From Mycobacterium sp. E796 (GTDB lineage Bacteria > Actinomycetota > Actinomycetes > Mycobacteriales > Mycobacteriaceae), in assembly GCF_001672815.1 (NCBI RefSeq), contig NZ_LZKK01000325.1:149719-213718 (forward strand): 64,000 bases of DNA, written 5' to 3'. The notes beneath the pieces were generated by a model that did no database searches, was not told where the DNA came from, and worked only from the letters and a program-made list of their open reading frames with translations. A program made the position numbers and the translations under genes. Each line of letters begins with the position of its first letter. The first letter of the stretch is position 1. Positions 26,149 through 33,425 of this stretch are shown here, in pieces.

Positions 26149-26829
26149 ATGAACGACGTGAGCGTCCGCACGATCGCTCGTTTCCTCGGCGCCGCGCTTC
26201 TGACCACCTGCGCGGTGCCAAATGCCGCGATCAGCATGCCTTCGATCGCCGCTGCGGCGCCATGCCCAGACATCGAGGTGGTGTTTGCTCGCGGCAGCGA
26301 TGACCCACCCGGGCTCGGCGTGATCGGGCAGACGTTCGTCGATTCGCTGCGTCCGCAGCTCGTCGGGAAATCCGTCGCGGTGTACGCGGTCGACTACCCC
26401 GCGACCAGCAAGAGCAGCGAGTTGGCCAGCTCCGCGTCCGCGGGCGCCAAAGATGCGAGCGCCTACGTCCAGTCCACGGCGGCGAACTGTTCGGACACCA
26501 GGATGGTGCTCGGTGGATACTCTCTGGGCGCGGCCGTGATAGACCTCATCACCGCGGCGGGTGCGCCGCCCGCGGGCTTCGTTCCCGCGCCGATGCCGCC
26601 GGAGGTGGCTCGCCACGTTGCCGCGGTCGCCGTCTTCGGAAATCCGTGGGATAAATCGCTGCGAGCACCGCTGACCGCGATCAGCCCGTTGTATGGGGCG
26701 AAGACCATCGACCTGTGCAACACCGGGGATCCGATCTGCTCCGACGGCACGGATTCGTCGGCGCACGTCGGCTATGTGCAATCCGGGATGGTCGCTCAGG
26801 CTGCGAACTTCGTCGCTGGGCGGATCTAG
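26149..26829 (+). CDS. Cutinase-family secreted esterase
   Basis: 226 residues from ATG 26149. A cleavable signal peptide (VRTIARFLGAALLTTCAVPNAA) is followed by the mature start APCPDIEVVFARGS, standard for mycobacterial cutinases. The nucleophile elbow is GGYSLGAA where most cutinases have GYSQG. Asp and His of the triad are in CNTGDPICSDG and SSAHVGY. Four Cys can make two disulfides. It would hydrolyse esters or lipids outside the cell. It interrupts the small-molecule genes on the opposite strand; whether it belongs to that pathway is unclear. Confidence 0.9.
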   Translation: MNDVSVRTIARFLGAALLTTCAVPNAAISMPSIAAAAPCPDIEVVFARGSDDPPGLGVIGQTFVDSLRPQLVGKSVAVYAVDYPATSKSSELASSASAGAKDASAYVQSTAANCSDTRMVLGGYSLGAAVIDLITAAGAPPAGFVPAPMPPEVARHVAAVAVFGNPWDKSLRAPLTAISPLYGAKTIDLCNTGDPICSDGTDSSAHVGYVQSGMVAQAANFVAGRI

Positions 26830-26845
26830 CCGGCCGGCGGGCCTT

Positions 26846-27601
26846 TCAGGCGCGGCCCATCATCCAGCGGGGCCGGGACCAGAGCTGCCAGTACTCGACG
26901 ACCTGGTAGCCAAGCCCGCGGTACAGGCGCTCCCCGGGCGGCGACGACTGCAGCAGCGAACCCTCGATCCCCGCTTCGAACTGGGACCGCAGCACGGTGG
27001 CCAGCAGCCGCCGTCCGTAGCCCTTCCCCTGGTCGCGTGGCCGGGTGGCCATCGACCAAACCACCAGCAGCCCGTCCTCGGTGGCCCCGGTGAACATGGA
27101 CACCATGCGCTCGCCGTCAAAGAGGCCCCACACCCCGAGGTCCGGGTTTTGCGCGGCCTGGACGGGGATGGCCACCGCGGCGGCGGCGTCGGACATGCTG
27201 TAGGTGTCGGCCAGCAGGGCGCGGGCCTCGGGTAGTTCCTCGTCGGTCAGGGCACGCACACCGGCCCCGTCGACGTCGGGCAGGTCGGGACCCTCGAGCA
27301 GCATCAGGGGAAGGGCCTCCACCACGGCCCAGCCGGCGTCGATCAGCTTCTGGGCGGTGGCCAGGCCGGGTCCGGCCAGCATGACGATGCCTGGCTTCTT
27401 GAGGTCGAGCAGCGGCTGGAGGCAGTGATCGACCAGCACGTCGTTGTCGGAGGACTGGCAGCAGGCCACGTTGTAGTCGACGCTGATCTCGCCGCTGAAG
27501 GCGGTCCACCAATCTGGTTCCACGGTGTGATGGGCCGGCGCGGACCACAGGCGGGCGGCGGTGCCGAGGTGCCGCCTCAATTCGATCGCAGTCCGCGCCA
27601 T
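26846..27601 (-). CDS. GNAT acetyltransferase
   Basis: 251 residues. The acetyl-CoA loop RDQGKGYGRRLL (QxxGxG) follows the beta-strand VVWSMATRP in the C-terminal half. The N-terminal 120 residues look like a second, degenerate GNAT half. A TAGCAT hexamer lies eight bases before the ATG and could drive a leaderless or nearly leaderless transcript. The target is unknown: it might modify the product of the neighbouring biosynthetic genes as self-protection, which is only inference. Confidence 0.83.
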   Translation of the reverse strand: MARTAIELRRHLGTAARLWSAPAHHTVEPDWWTAFSGEISVDYNVACCQSSDNDVLVDHCLQPLLDLKKPGIVMLAGPGLATAQKLIDAGWAVVEALPLMLLEGPDLPDVDGAGVRALTDEELPEARALLADTYSMSDAAAAVAIPVQAAQNPDLGVWGLFDGERMVSMFTGATEDGLLVVWSMATRPRDQGKGYGRRLLATVLRSQFEAGIEGSLLQSSPPGERLYRGLGYQVVEYWQLWSRPRWMMGRA

Positions 27602-27628
27602 GGCCGTCGATGCTAACGGGACACGCCG

Positions 27629-28249
27629 CTAATTGCTCGGCAAGTGCGCTCGCTCTACGGCCAGAGCAACGTCTTCGCGGCCGTTCGTGATTAAACCCGA
27701 GATCACGCCGTCGATGTCGGCGGCCGATCGATTTTGGCTGAGCTTGAATTTGGCCTCGATCCGGGCGATCGACAATTCCACTCCTACGATGGCGCGCAAT
27801 TGAGCCTCGATGAACTCTCGCGGCGCGTCGTCGACCGACCATGGCTGCGGTCGCCCGGCCTCGTGGCGCCCGGTCAGATCACGCACGTTGTGCTCGACCC
27901 AGGCGGGGTCGTCGTGGACGGTGAGTCGCCCGTAGACGTGCGCGGTGACGTAGTTCCACGTGGGCACCACGCGCCCGTGCTCCGCCTTGCTCGCGTACCA
28001 GGCCGGGGAGATGTACGCATCGGGTCCGCGCACGATGACCAGGGCCTCGCCGACCACCGGGCGCCGCCACTGGTCGTTGTTGCGGGCGAGATGCCCCCGA
28101 AGCGTCCGCGCGCCCCGGTCATACACGAACGGCAGCATGGTGGCGACGACACCCTCCGGTGTTGCGGTGATCAGGTCCGCTGCCCCGTGGTGCGTGAGCA
28201 GGTCGTCGACGGCCTGCTCGTCGACGGCGAAATGGGCCGGGATGTACAT
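27629..28249 (-). CDS. PaiB-like FMN-binding protein
   Basis: 206 residues matching the PaiB/FMN-binding split-barrel family: opening MYIPAHFAVDE, RGPDAYISPAWYASK, and VVPTWNYVTAHVYGRL. In Bacillus PaiB acts as a negative regulator together with the acetyltransferase PaiA, so the adjacent GNAT gene (27 bases downstream) recalls a PaiA-PaiB pair. The flavin-binding role is family knowledge; the DNA-binding claim for this family is uncertain. Confidence 0.83.
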   Translation of the reverse strand: MYIPAHFAVDEQAVDDLLTHHGAADLITATPEGVVATMLPFVYDRGARTLRGHLARNNDQWRRPVVGEALVIVRGPDAYISPAWYASKAEHGRVVPTWNYVTAHVYGRLTVHDDPAWVEHNVRDLTGRHEAGRPQPWSVDDAPREFIEAQLRAIVGVELSIARIEAKFKLSQNRSAADIDGVISGLITNGREDVALAVERAHLPSN

Positions 28250-28473
28250 GCCGTCAAGTATGTCGGCCGCGCTTGATGGCCACTACCGCCGCTGCGCGGG
28301 CGAAAATACCGCAGCGAGGCGACCGACGTATTCACATTCAGTTTGGCTGCGGCCGACCGGATTTCTGATGCGGTATGCGGGAACTTTCCGGATAACGCAG
28401 CCACGTTTGCGGCGGTACAGTACGACCTGGCTAATAGGTTGCATTACGGCAGAAAATTGGGAGGACCAGCGCG

Positions 28474-28719
28474 ATGCAGGACCGAATCCGTGACGTCTTA
28501 GCTGCCCATGGTCGGATGGCGGTCGATCCGCGTGAGGTGGACGATCAGGCCGACCTGTACGAGCTGGGCCTGACGTCGCACGCGTCGGTCAATGTCATGC
28601 TCGCGCTCGAGGACGCATTCGGCGTCGAGTTCCCCGACGAAGTGCTCAAGAAGTCCACCTTCGCCTCCATAAGCAGCATCGAGCGGGTCGTCGACGGCCT
28701 GGTCAACTCGTCTTCCTGA
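28474..28719 (+). CDS. Acyl/peptidyl carrier protein
   Basis: 81 residues with a GGGAGGA ribosome binding site. The phosphopantetheine Ser lies in ELGLTSHASVNVML (Ser near residue 32), where most carriers read GLDSL; the Asp before the Ser is replaced by Thr. Helix II and III (ALEDAFGVEFPDEVL, SSIERVVDGLV) fit. It is the only carrier in the window and sits 12 bases before a phosphopantetheinyl transferase. The two adenylating enzymes at 23-26 kb are its likely loaders. Confidence 0.88.
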   Translation: MQDRIRDVLAAHGRMAVDPREVDDQADLYELGLTSHASVNVMLALEDAFGVEFPDEVLKKSTFASISSIERVVDGLVNSSS

Positions 28720-28731
28720 CGTGCTGATTGC

Positions 28732-29148
28732 ATGATCAATGTGCCGGGCGATCTTGACGGGCGCCGCGTGCGCACCGGATGCGACGTCGTGGCCATTGCG
28801 GATGTCCGGGACTCGCTGGCGGCGTTCGGGGATCGGTACCTGCACAAGGTTTTTACGGCGAGCGAGATCGACGACTGCCGGGGCCGCGATCGGGTGCACG
28901 GACTGGCGGCCCGGTTCGCGGCCAAGGAAGCGGTGATCAAGGCATTCGGGGAACCCGACGTGTCGTTTCCGCTGCGCGAGATCGAGGTGACGCATGACGG
29001 TCCGCTGCCGCTACTGCGCCTGAGCGGAACGCTCGCCGCGCGGGCGCAACGGCAAGGCTGGCTCAGCTCGTCTTTGTCCCTTTCGCACGCCGATTGCCAC
29101 GCGATGGCCGTCGTTGTCGTGGTCTGCAATCCGGCCGAGGCCGGCTAG
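28732..29148 (+). CDS. AcpS-type phosphopantetheinyl transferase
   Basis: 138 residues. AcpS landmarks: GCDVVAIADV with the metal-binding Asp, FTASEIDDC, ARFAAKEAVIKAF (Glu ligand and Lys), and the C-terminal SLSLSHADCHAMAVVV. It transfers the 4'-phosphopantetheine arm of CoA to a carrier Ser. Direct coupling with the ACP gene indicates it primes that carrier. The primary AcpS of mycobacteria lies in a different genomic context (next to fas), so this is an accessory, cluster-dedicated copy. Confidence 0.9.
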   Translation: MINVPGDLDGRRVRTGCDVVAIADVRDSLAAFGDRYLHKVFTASEIDDCRGRDRVHGLAARFAAKEAVIKAFGEPDVSFPLREIEVTHDGPLPLLRLSGTLAARAQRQGWLSSSLSLSHADCHAMAVVVVVCNPAEAG

Positions 29149-29189
29149 GAACTTCGGGCATGCGCTGACCCTCCGTGGGGAGCAATGCG

Positions 29190-29606
29190 TTACGGCACCT
29201 GCGTGAATTTGACGCTGCTGGTCAACCTGTATCCCAGCGGGCGGCCGCAGGCCGTGCTCTTGCCGGTCAGTTGAACCGTGCCCGCGAGGGTGCTCGGATC
29301 CCACACGTAGTGGGCGTCTTCGGCCCGGTAAACCGTAATGTCGTTGCGACACAACGCATTATTCGTAGTATCCAGCGTCCATTGGCCGTTGGCCAACTGG
29401 GCCCGGCCCCACGGTTGCACCGCAGCGCAGCCGTCACCGCATGGAGTGAAGTACCAATCGTCGGTGGTGGTTTGGCCGGTGATGGTGTTGGAGACGGTCA
29501 CGACGTAGTGCCCGTTCATCACCGGAGCGGCCGACGCGGGGGCAGCGGGTCCGAGAGCGATGCCGGCGAACACAGCGGCTGCGGCGAGAACCGGTGCGGT
29601 GGCCAT
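29190..29606 (-). CDS. Small secreted protein of unknown function
   Basis: 138 residues from ATG 29606, chosen because GGGAGA lies seven bases upstream; an ATG at 29621 is weaker. A signal peptide (ATAPVLAAAAVFAGIALG) ends at ASAAPV. The mature domain is beta-rich with a paired Cys motif (FTPCGDGCAAV) and further Cys at NALCRND and TACGRP, so two disulfides are likely. The pattern resembles a group of mycobacterial secreted proteins, but I do not recognise a characterised member. It is 24 bases downstream of the double hydrolase and probably co-transcribed. Confidence 0.72.
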   Translation of the reverse strand: MATAPVLAAAAVFAGIALGPAAPASAAPVMNGHYVVTVSNTITGQTTTDDWYFTPCGDGCAAVQPWGRAQLANGQWTLDTTNNALCRNDITVYRAEDAHYVWDPSTLAGTVQLTGKSTACGRPLGYRLTSSVKFTQVP

Positions 29607-29630
29607 GGTTCGTTCTCCCATTCGAGTTGA

Positions 29631-31469
29631 TCAGCAAGTCGGGCAAGCGGCCTCTACCGGCAACACCGCGCTGCGGATCGCGGTCAAGATCGCCGGGTGA
29701 TGGGCGACATGATCGCCGGTGGGTGCGGCGATGAGGCGGGTTCGTCGCGACGTCCGGTGCAGCCGCTCGAGGGCTGCCCGACCGCCTTTGGCGGCGAACG
29801 CCTCCGCGTCCTCGGGTGAGGCGATCAGCGTCACGTCGGTTCCACGGCGGGCAAGCGTCGTCAGCACCGGCTCCGGCAGCCACACCAGTCCAATCCAGCT
29901 CAAAAACCGCAAGACGTGTCGCGGGAGGTATTGGTGCATAAGGCGTTTCGCCGGCTCCCGGGCCGGGTTGAGCAGTCCTCTGAGGCGCTTCGTCTTGGCT
30001 TCGGACGGGCCGGTGGCCGTACCAACGGCCGCGTTGGCGTGGCGCGCTTTCTCGCGGCCGATCCACTGCATGAACAAGGCGGGGGTGACGCGCCAGTTCC
30101 ACATCACCAAGTTGACCAGGATCGCTGATTGCGCGCCGATGCTGCGGGCGGCATGGGCGGCGTACCACGAGCCGGAGCAGATCCCGACCAGCTTGAGTTC
30201 GCCGGCACCTCGGCGCGCATGCCTGGCCACCGCTATCGCGTCGGCGATGTCGGCCTTGGAGTAGATGTTGCGCCAAGGACCCCGGGTGATTTGGCCCGAC
30301 AATCCCTGTCCCGCGGGGTCCCAGCGCACCGCCTGCGCCCCGGTCGCCGCGATGCGACGTGACAGTTCGACCCACTCCCGGGCGGGCCCCACGTGCAAGT
30401 CGTGGCCGGTCACGAAGAACAACACGGTGCCTGCGGGCGGCGGATCGGGGTGCCGGGGCAGCGTGCGGATGGCGAACAGCCCGTTCGGCTCGATTCGTTC
30501 GATGCGCTCGACGACGACGTCGACCCCATCGGGCCCGTCGGCCGGCACTGTCGCCGTTGTCCGGTATCGGGGTGCGGCGCGATGGGTCCGGGTGGGACTG
30601 TTCGTGTCGATCCACTCCGTGATCGAATCGACCGCGGTGAAGGGGATCGGCAACATGTAATCCCGCGGGCTCGGCCCGGCGCACTCCCGCAGGCCGACGG
30701 TGATCACCGTATCGACTCCACGCGCCGACGTGAGGGCCGTGATGCGCCGGTCGGTCTCGTCCGGTCGCGCCACCAGAAGCACCCTGTCGACGCCTTGGGC
30801 GCCGACCGGATCGGCACGGATCTGCAACGCGGCGAATTCTGCGGCGGCGTGGTCGCTCAACCGCCCGCCGACGATCGACACTTCACCCGGCGTGGCAGCG
30901 TCCTCGCCCACCGACAGCCGGAACAGCGTCGCATGTTCCCGGAGATAACGCCTGCCCGTTCCGGCGGGATCCAGGTAGACCACGCGGTCGGGTGGGTGCG
31001 ATTGGGCGGCAAGATATTCGTCGAGGAGCAGACACCCGGCTCGTATGCCGACGGCCGTTGTGGACTCGGCGCCGATCAGCGTGAGGTAGTCGAGCGCGTG
31101 GCCCACACTGGCCACCCAGTTGGCCACCGCGTCGTCATGGGCCTGCGCGTAGGACGAATTTCCCGAGCCCAGGTAGTCGAAATGCAGCACGGCGAAGCCG
31201 CGGCGCGCCAAGCCGTCGCCGAGGATCCGGTGCAGGCGGACGCTGTCCATCCCGTCCTTGCCGAGCGAGCCACAGATCACCACACCGCCCCTGATCTGCT
31301 TGTCGCCCGGCAGATGGAGCACGCCGAACAGTGGCGAATCATCTGGTCCGAAGAATGTCGGGACTTCGGTCGTCGAAGGCGTGTCGCGCCGACCCCAGGC
31401 CGGGTCCGCGGTCGCGCGGACGTCGTCGGAAGCGGTTGCGAGCGTTTCGTGGGCGGTCGAACCCGGCAT
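29631..31469 (-). CDS. Fused double alpha/beta hydrolase
   Basis: 612 residues comprising two alpha/beta hydrolase-like halves. The first (about 30-320) opens FFGPDDSPLFGVLHLPG and GFAVLHFDYLGSGNSS, reminiscent of the exosortase-associated hydrolases. Its expected nucleophile elbow reads AVGIRAGC, with Arg in place of Ser. The second (about 330-605) has LVGICSGSWYA, where Cys takes the nucleophile position, and a catalytic-type His in PTGDHVAHH. So one half looks non-catalytic and the other may use Cys, as in some thioesterases. The substrate is unknown. A TATAAT hexamer lies six bases before the ATG. Confidence 0.75.
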   Translation of the reverse strand: MPGSTAHETLATASDDVRATADPAWGRRDTPSTTEVPTFFGPDDSPLFGVLHLPGDKQIRGGVVICGSLGKDGMDSVRLHRILGDGLARRGFAVLHFDYLGSGNSSYAQAHDDAVANWVASVGHALDYLTLIGAESTTAVGIRAGCLLLDEYLAAQSHPPDRVVYLDPAGTGRRYLREHATLFRLSVGEDAATPGEVSIVGGRLSDHAAAEFAALQIRADPVGAQGVDRVLLVARPDETDRRITALTSARGVDTVITVGLRECAGPSPRDYMLPIPFTAVDSITEWIDTNSPTRTHRAAPRYRTTATVPADGPDGVDVVVERIERIEPNGLFAIRTLPRHPDPPPAGTVLFFVTGHDLHVGPAREWVELSRRIAATGAQAVRWDPAGQGLSGQITRGPWRNIYSKADIADAIAVARHARRGAGELKLVGICSGSWYAAHAARSIGAQSAILVNLVMWNWRVTPALFMQWIGREKARHANAAVGTATGPSEAKTKRLRGLLNPAREPAKRLMHQYLPRHVLRFLSWIGLVWLPEPVLTTLARRGTDVTLIASPEDAEAFAAKGGRAALERLHRTSRRTRLIAAPTGDHVAHHPAILTAIRSAVLPVEAACPTC

Positions 31470-31482
31470 GGCGAAATTATAC
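31470..31482 (-). promoter_or_regulatory. Consensus TATAAT -10 next to hydrolase start
   Basis: On the reverse strand TATAAT is followed by six bases and then the ATG at 31469, suggesting transcription begins at or next to the start codon. No clear -35 is seen. Confidence 0.5.
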
Positions 31483-31496
31483 TGTAGGTTTGTATT

Positions 31497-32012
31497 TTAG
31501 CCAGAAAAACTGACGTCCGGTCTGGAACCGGGGTGGGCCGGCCCACCCCGACGCCGACGAGTCAGCACGAGGCGGCAGGCATAGAGCACCCCGGAGATCG
31601 CGAAGGCTAGCGCACTGACGCCGGCCCAGTTGAACAGGTAAACGTCTTCGGTGAAGCCGGTGGTCGCCTGGTAGTAGGTGTCGGACAGCCGGAAGACCAG
31701 TGGGAACGAGATCGCGAAGAGGACGCCCGAGGCGACCGTTGGAGCCCGGACGTAGTTGATCCAGGGAACGACCAGGCTTCGGCGCGCAGCCTGCCCGCTT
31801 TGTGCGCGCTGCATCCTGCGGTCGACCCACGCGTAGATCGGCCATCCGATCAGGTCGTGGGCCACGACGCAGAAGACGAACCACAGGAAGACTCCGGCCC
31901 ATCCTGCCTCGTGCACGACCCGGGTGGCCGCGTAGGCGGCGACGGCGAAGCAGATGAGCAGCCCGAACAGATTCAGCGGCCTGGCACCGTAGTGGCGGCG
32001 GAACCACTCCAT
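31497..32012 (-). CDS. Multi-pass membrane protein paired with molybdoenzyme
   Basis: 171 residues with four hydrophobic segments (LFGLLICFAVAAYAA, GVFLWFVFCVVAHDLIGW, VASGVLFAISFPLVF, AGVSALAFAISGVLYAC) and a basic C-terminus. Its ATG lies one base after the stop of the upstream molybdoenzyme gene, so they are translated together. It may be a heme-carrying or anchoring subunit; a conserved His sits in VVAHDLIGW. No family recognised. Confidence 0.65.
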   Translation of the reverse strand: MEWFRRHYGARPLNLFGLLICFAVAAYAATRVVHEAGWAGVFLWFVFCVVAHDLIGWPIYAWVDRRMQRAQSGQAARRSLVVPWINYVRAPTVASGVLFAISFPLVFRLSDTYYQATTGFTEDVYLFNWAGVSALAFAISGVLYACRLVLTRRRRGGPAHPGSRPDVSFSG

Positions 32013-32013
32013 C

Positions 32014-33237
32014 TCAGCTCGCCTCCGAGAACTCGATTCGGGCGATCCACTTCACGTTGTGGGTGCCGGGCGCCGCGGGAACCATGACCCGGGCCGGGAA
32101 TCCGTGATCGAGGGAGAGGTCCGCTCCGTTGACGCGCAAAGCGACCATCGAGCCGGCAGAGCAGACCTGTGCGGCCGAGAGCGTCACCGTCAAAGAGTCG
32201 AGGGACTCGATTTGCGCGCGGCCGGGTCGATCGATGCCAACGAGTCGCGCCAGGGCGGCAAGGGGGACACCGGTCCATGCCTGCGTCGTCGACCAGCCTT
32301 CCGTGCAGGCGATCGGCAGGTTCGCGGTCGTCATCGACATGCTGGTCAGCTGTGCCCTGCTGACCGAAAGCCGGCGCGCCCCCACCAGGACCAGCCGCCA
32401 GTCCGGGCCGGTCTGCGCGGCGGTGATCTGACGCCCCGCCGCCGTGTGGTTCACCGGAAAGTCGTTTCCCGCGGGGCCACTCGATCGATAGTGGGTCCCC
32501 AACAGGGCGAATCGGCGCATGAACCCGCCGACGTTTTCGCCGGCGGTCACCGCGCATACGACGAGCGAAGTGCCGCCGACAAGGGCGAGGACGCCCCGGC
32601 GGGAAATCGTCGGAGCGGCCGGGTCGGGCGGGACGAGCCCGTGGTCGACGTCCTCCGGGCGAGTACCTTCGAGCCCCGTCCGCAGCTCGGTCCGCAGACT
32701 CCTCGAGCGCAGCGCGCACAACATTTCCCCGAATTTCACGCAAACGTGGACGACGAAGCCGGCGATGAAAGCCCAGGCGCCGAAGAAGTGGGCGCTGTAG
32801 AAATCGATCGTCGTGAGGTAGTCGATGTTGAGGATTCCCGTCGTCATCTCGAACAGCACGCCGCCCACCACCAGGATCAGGCTCAGCCGCTCCAGGAGCC
32901 GGGCCACCGAGCGCCACGGCGGCCAGGTGAAAAGCCGGGGAATCACCGACCACAGCTTTGCGAGCACCACCGGGACGAGTGCGAGACCCAACATCACGTG
33001 CACGCCCTCGGTGAGCCGGTAGACCCAACTCGGCGACGTCAGCCAGTCGAACAGGTAGAGCCCGAACAGGCCGCGCGCCGGGTTGGGGTCGTTGGTGCTG
33101 AACCGGGGGTTGTAGGCGGCGTACGAGACGAGCCCCGTGACGAATTCGACCGGGACTCCGACGAGCAGGACCAGACCGAACACCGACGTGAGCCAGGGCC
33201 CCCGGATGGGGCTGCGCCAGGCGCTCGATCCGTTCAC
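32014..33237 (-). CDS. Cytochrome b / sulfite-oxidase-fold molybdoenzyme fusion
   Basis: 407 residues from GTG 33237, with GGAGGGC upstream. Residues 1-180 hold membrane segments with His at 80, 150 and 164, fitting a cytochrome-b561-like heme domain. At about 211-230 an internal SRRGVLALVGGTSLVVCAV looks like a Tat-type signal anchor. Residues 235-407 are the sulfite-oxidase/YedY-type molybdopterin domain, with the Mo-ligating Cys in LPIACTEGWS (311). The layout suggests an ancestral fusion of a membrane electron-transfer subunit with its Tat-exported catalytic partner. It probably reduces an oxidised substrate in the periplasm, as MsrP does with methionine sulfoxide. Confidence 0.82.
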   Translation of the reverse strand: MNGSSAWRSPIRGPWLTSVFGLVLLVGVPVEFVTGLVSYAAYNPRFSTNDPNPARGLFGLYLFDWLTSPSWVYRLTEGVHVMLGLALVPVVLAKLWSVIPRLFTWPPWRSVARLLERLSLILVVGGVLFEMTTGILNIDYLTTIDFYSAHFFGAWAFIAGFVVHVCVKFGEMLCALRSRSLRTELRTGLEGTRPEDVDHGLVPPDPAAPTISRRGVLALVGGTSLVVCAVTAGENVGGFMRRFALLGTHYRSSGPAGNDFPVNHTAAGRQITAAQTGPDWRLVLVGARRLSVSRAQLTSMSMTTANLPIACTEGWSTTQAWTGVPLAALARLVGIDRPGRAQIESLDSLTVTLSAAQVCSAGSMVALRVNGADLSLDHGFPARVMVPAAPGTHNVKWIARIEFSEAS

Positions 33238-33284
33238 AACTCAGCCCTCCGGCAGGCGGCCGCATCGGCATTCGCCTAAACTAT

Positions 33285-33353
33285 AAGTCGACTAATCGGT
33301 TCTATTCTCGTCCAATAGTATGTAAGCTGTGCCTTCTGGTGCATCATTGGTAT
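33285..33353 (+). promoter_or_regulatory. Bipartite regulatory element, copy D
   Basis: AAGTCGA at 33285, GTATGTAA at 33318-33325, GTGCAT at 33339, GGTAT at 33349-33353 (spacing 33, 21, 10). It ends 72 bases before the flippase ATG. Confidence 0.75.
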
Positions 33354-33425
33354 AACGTGTACCTGGCAGCCAGGCGTCGACGTACTGACCGGGGATAAGG
33401 CAACCGGAGTTGGGGTTGAGGGTTC

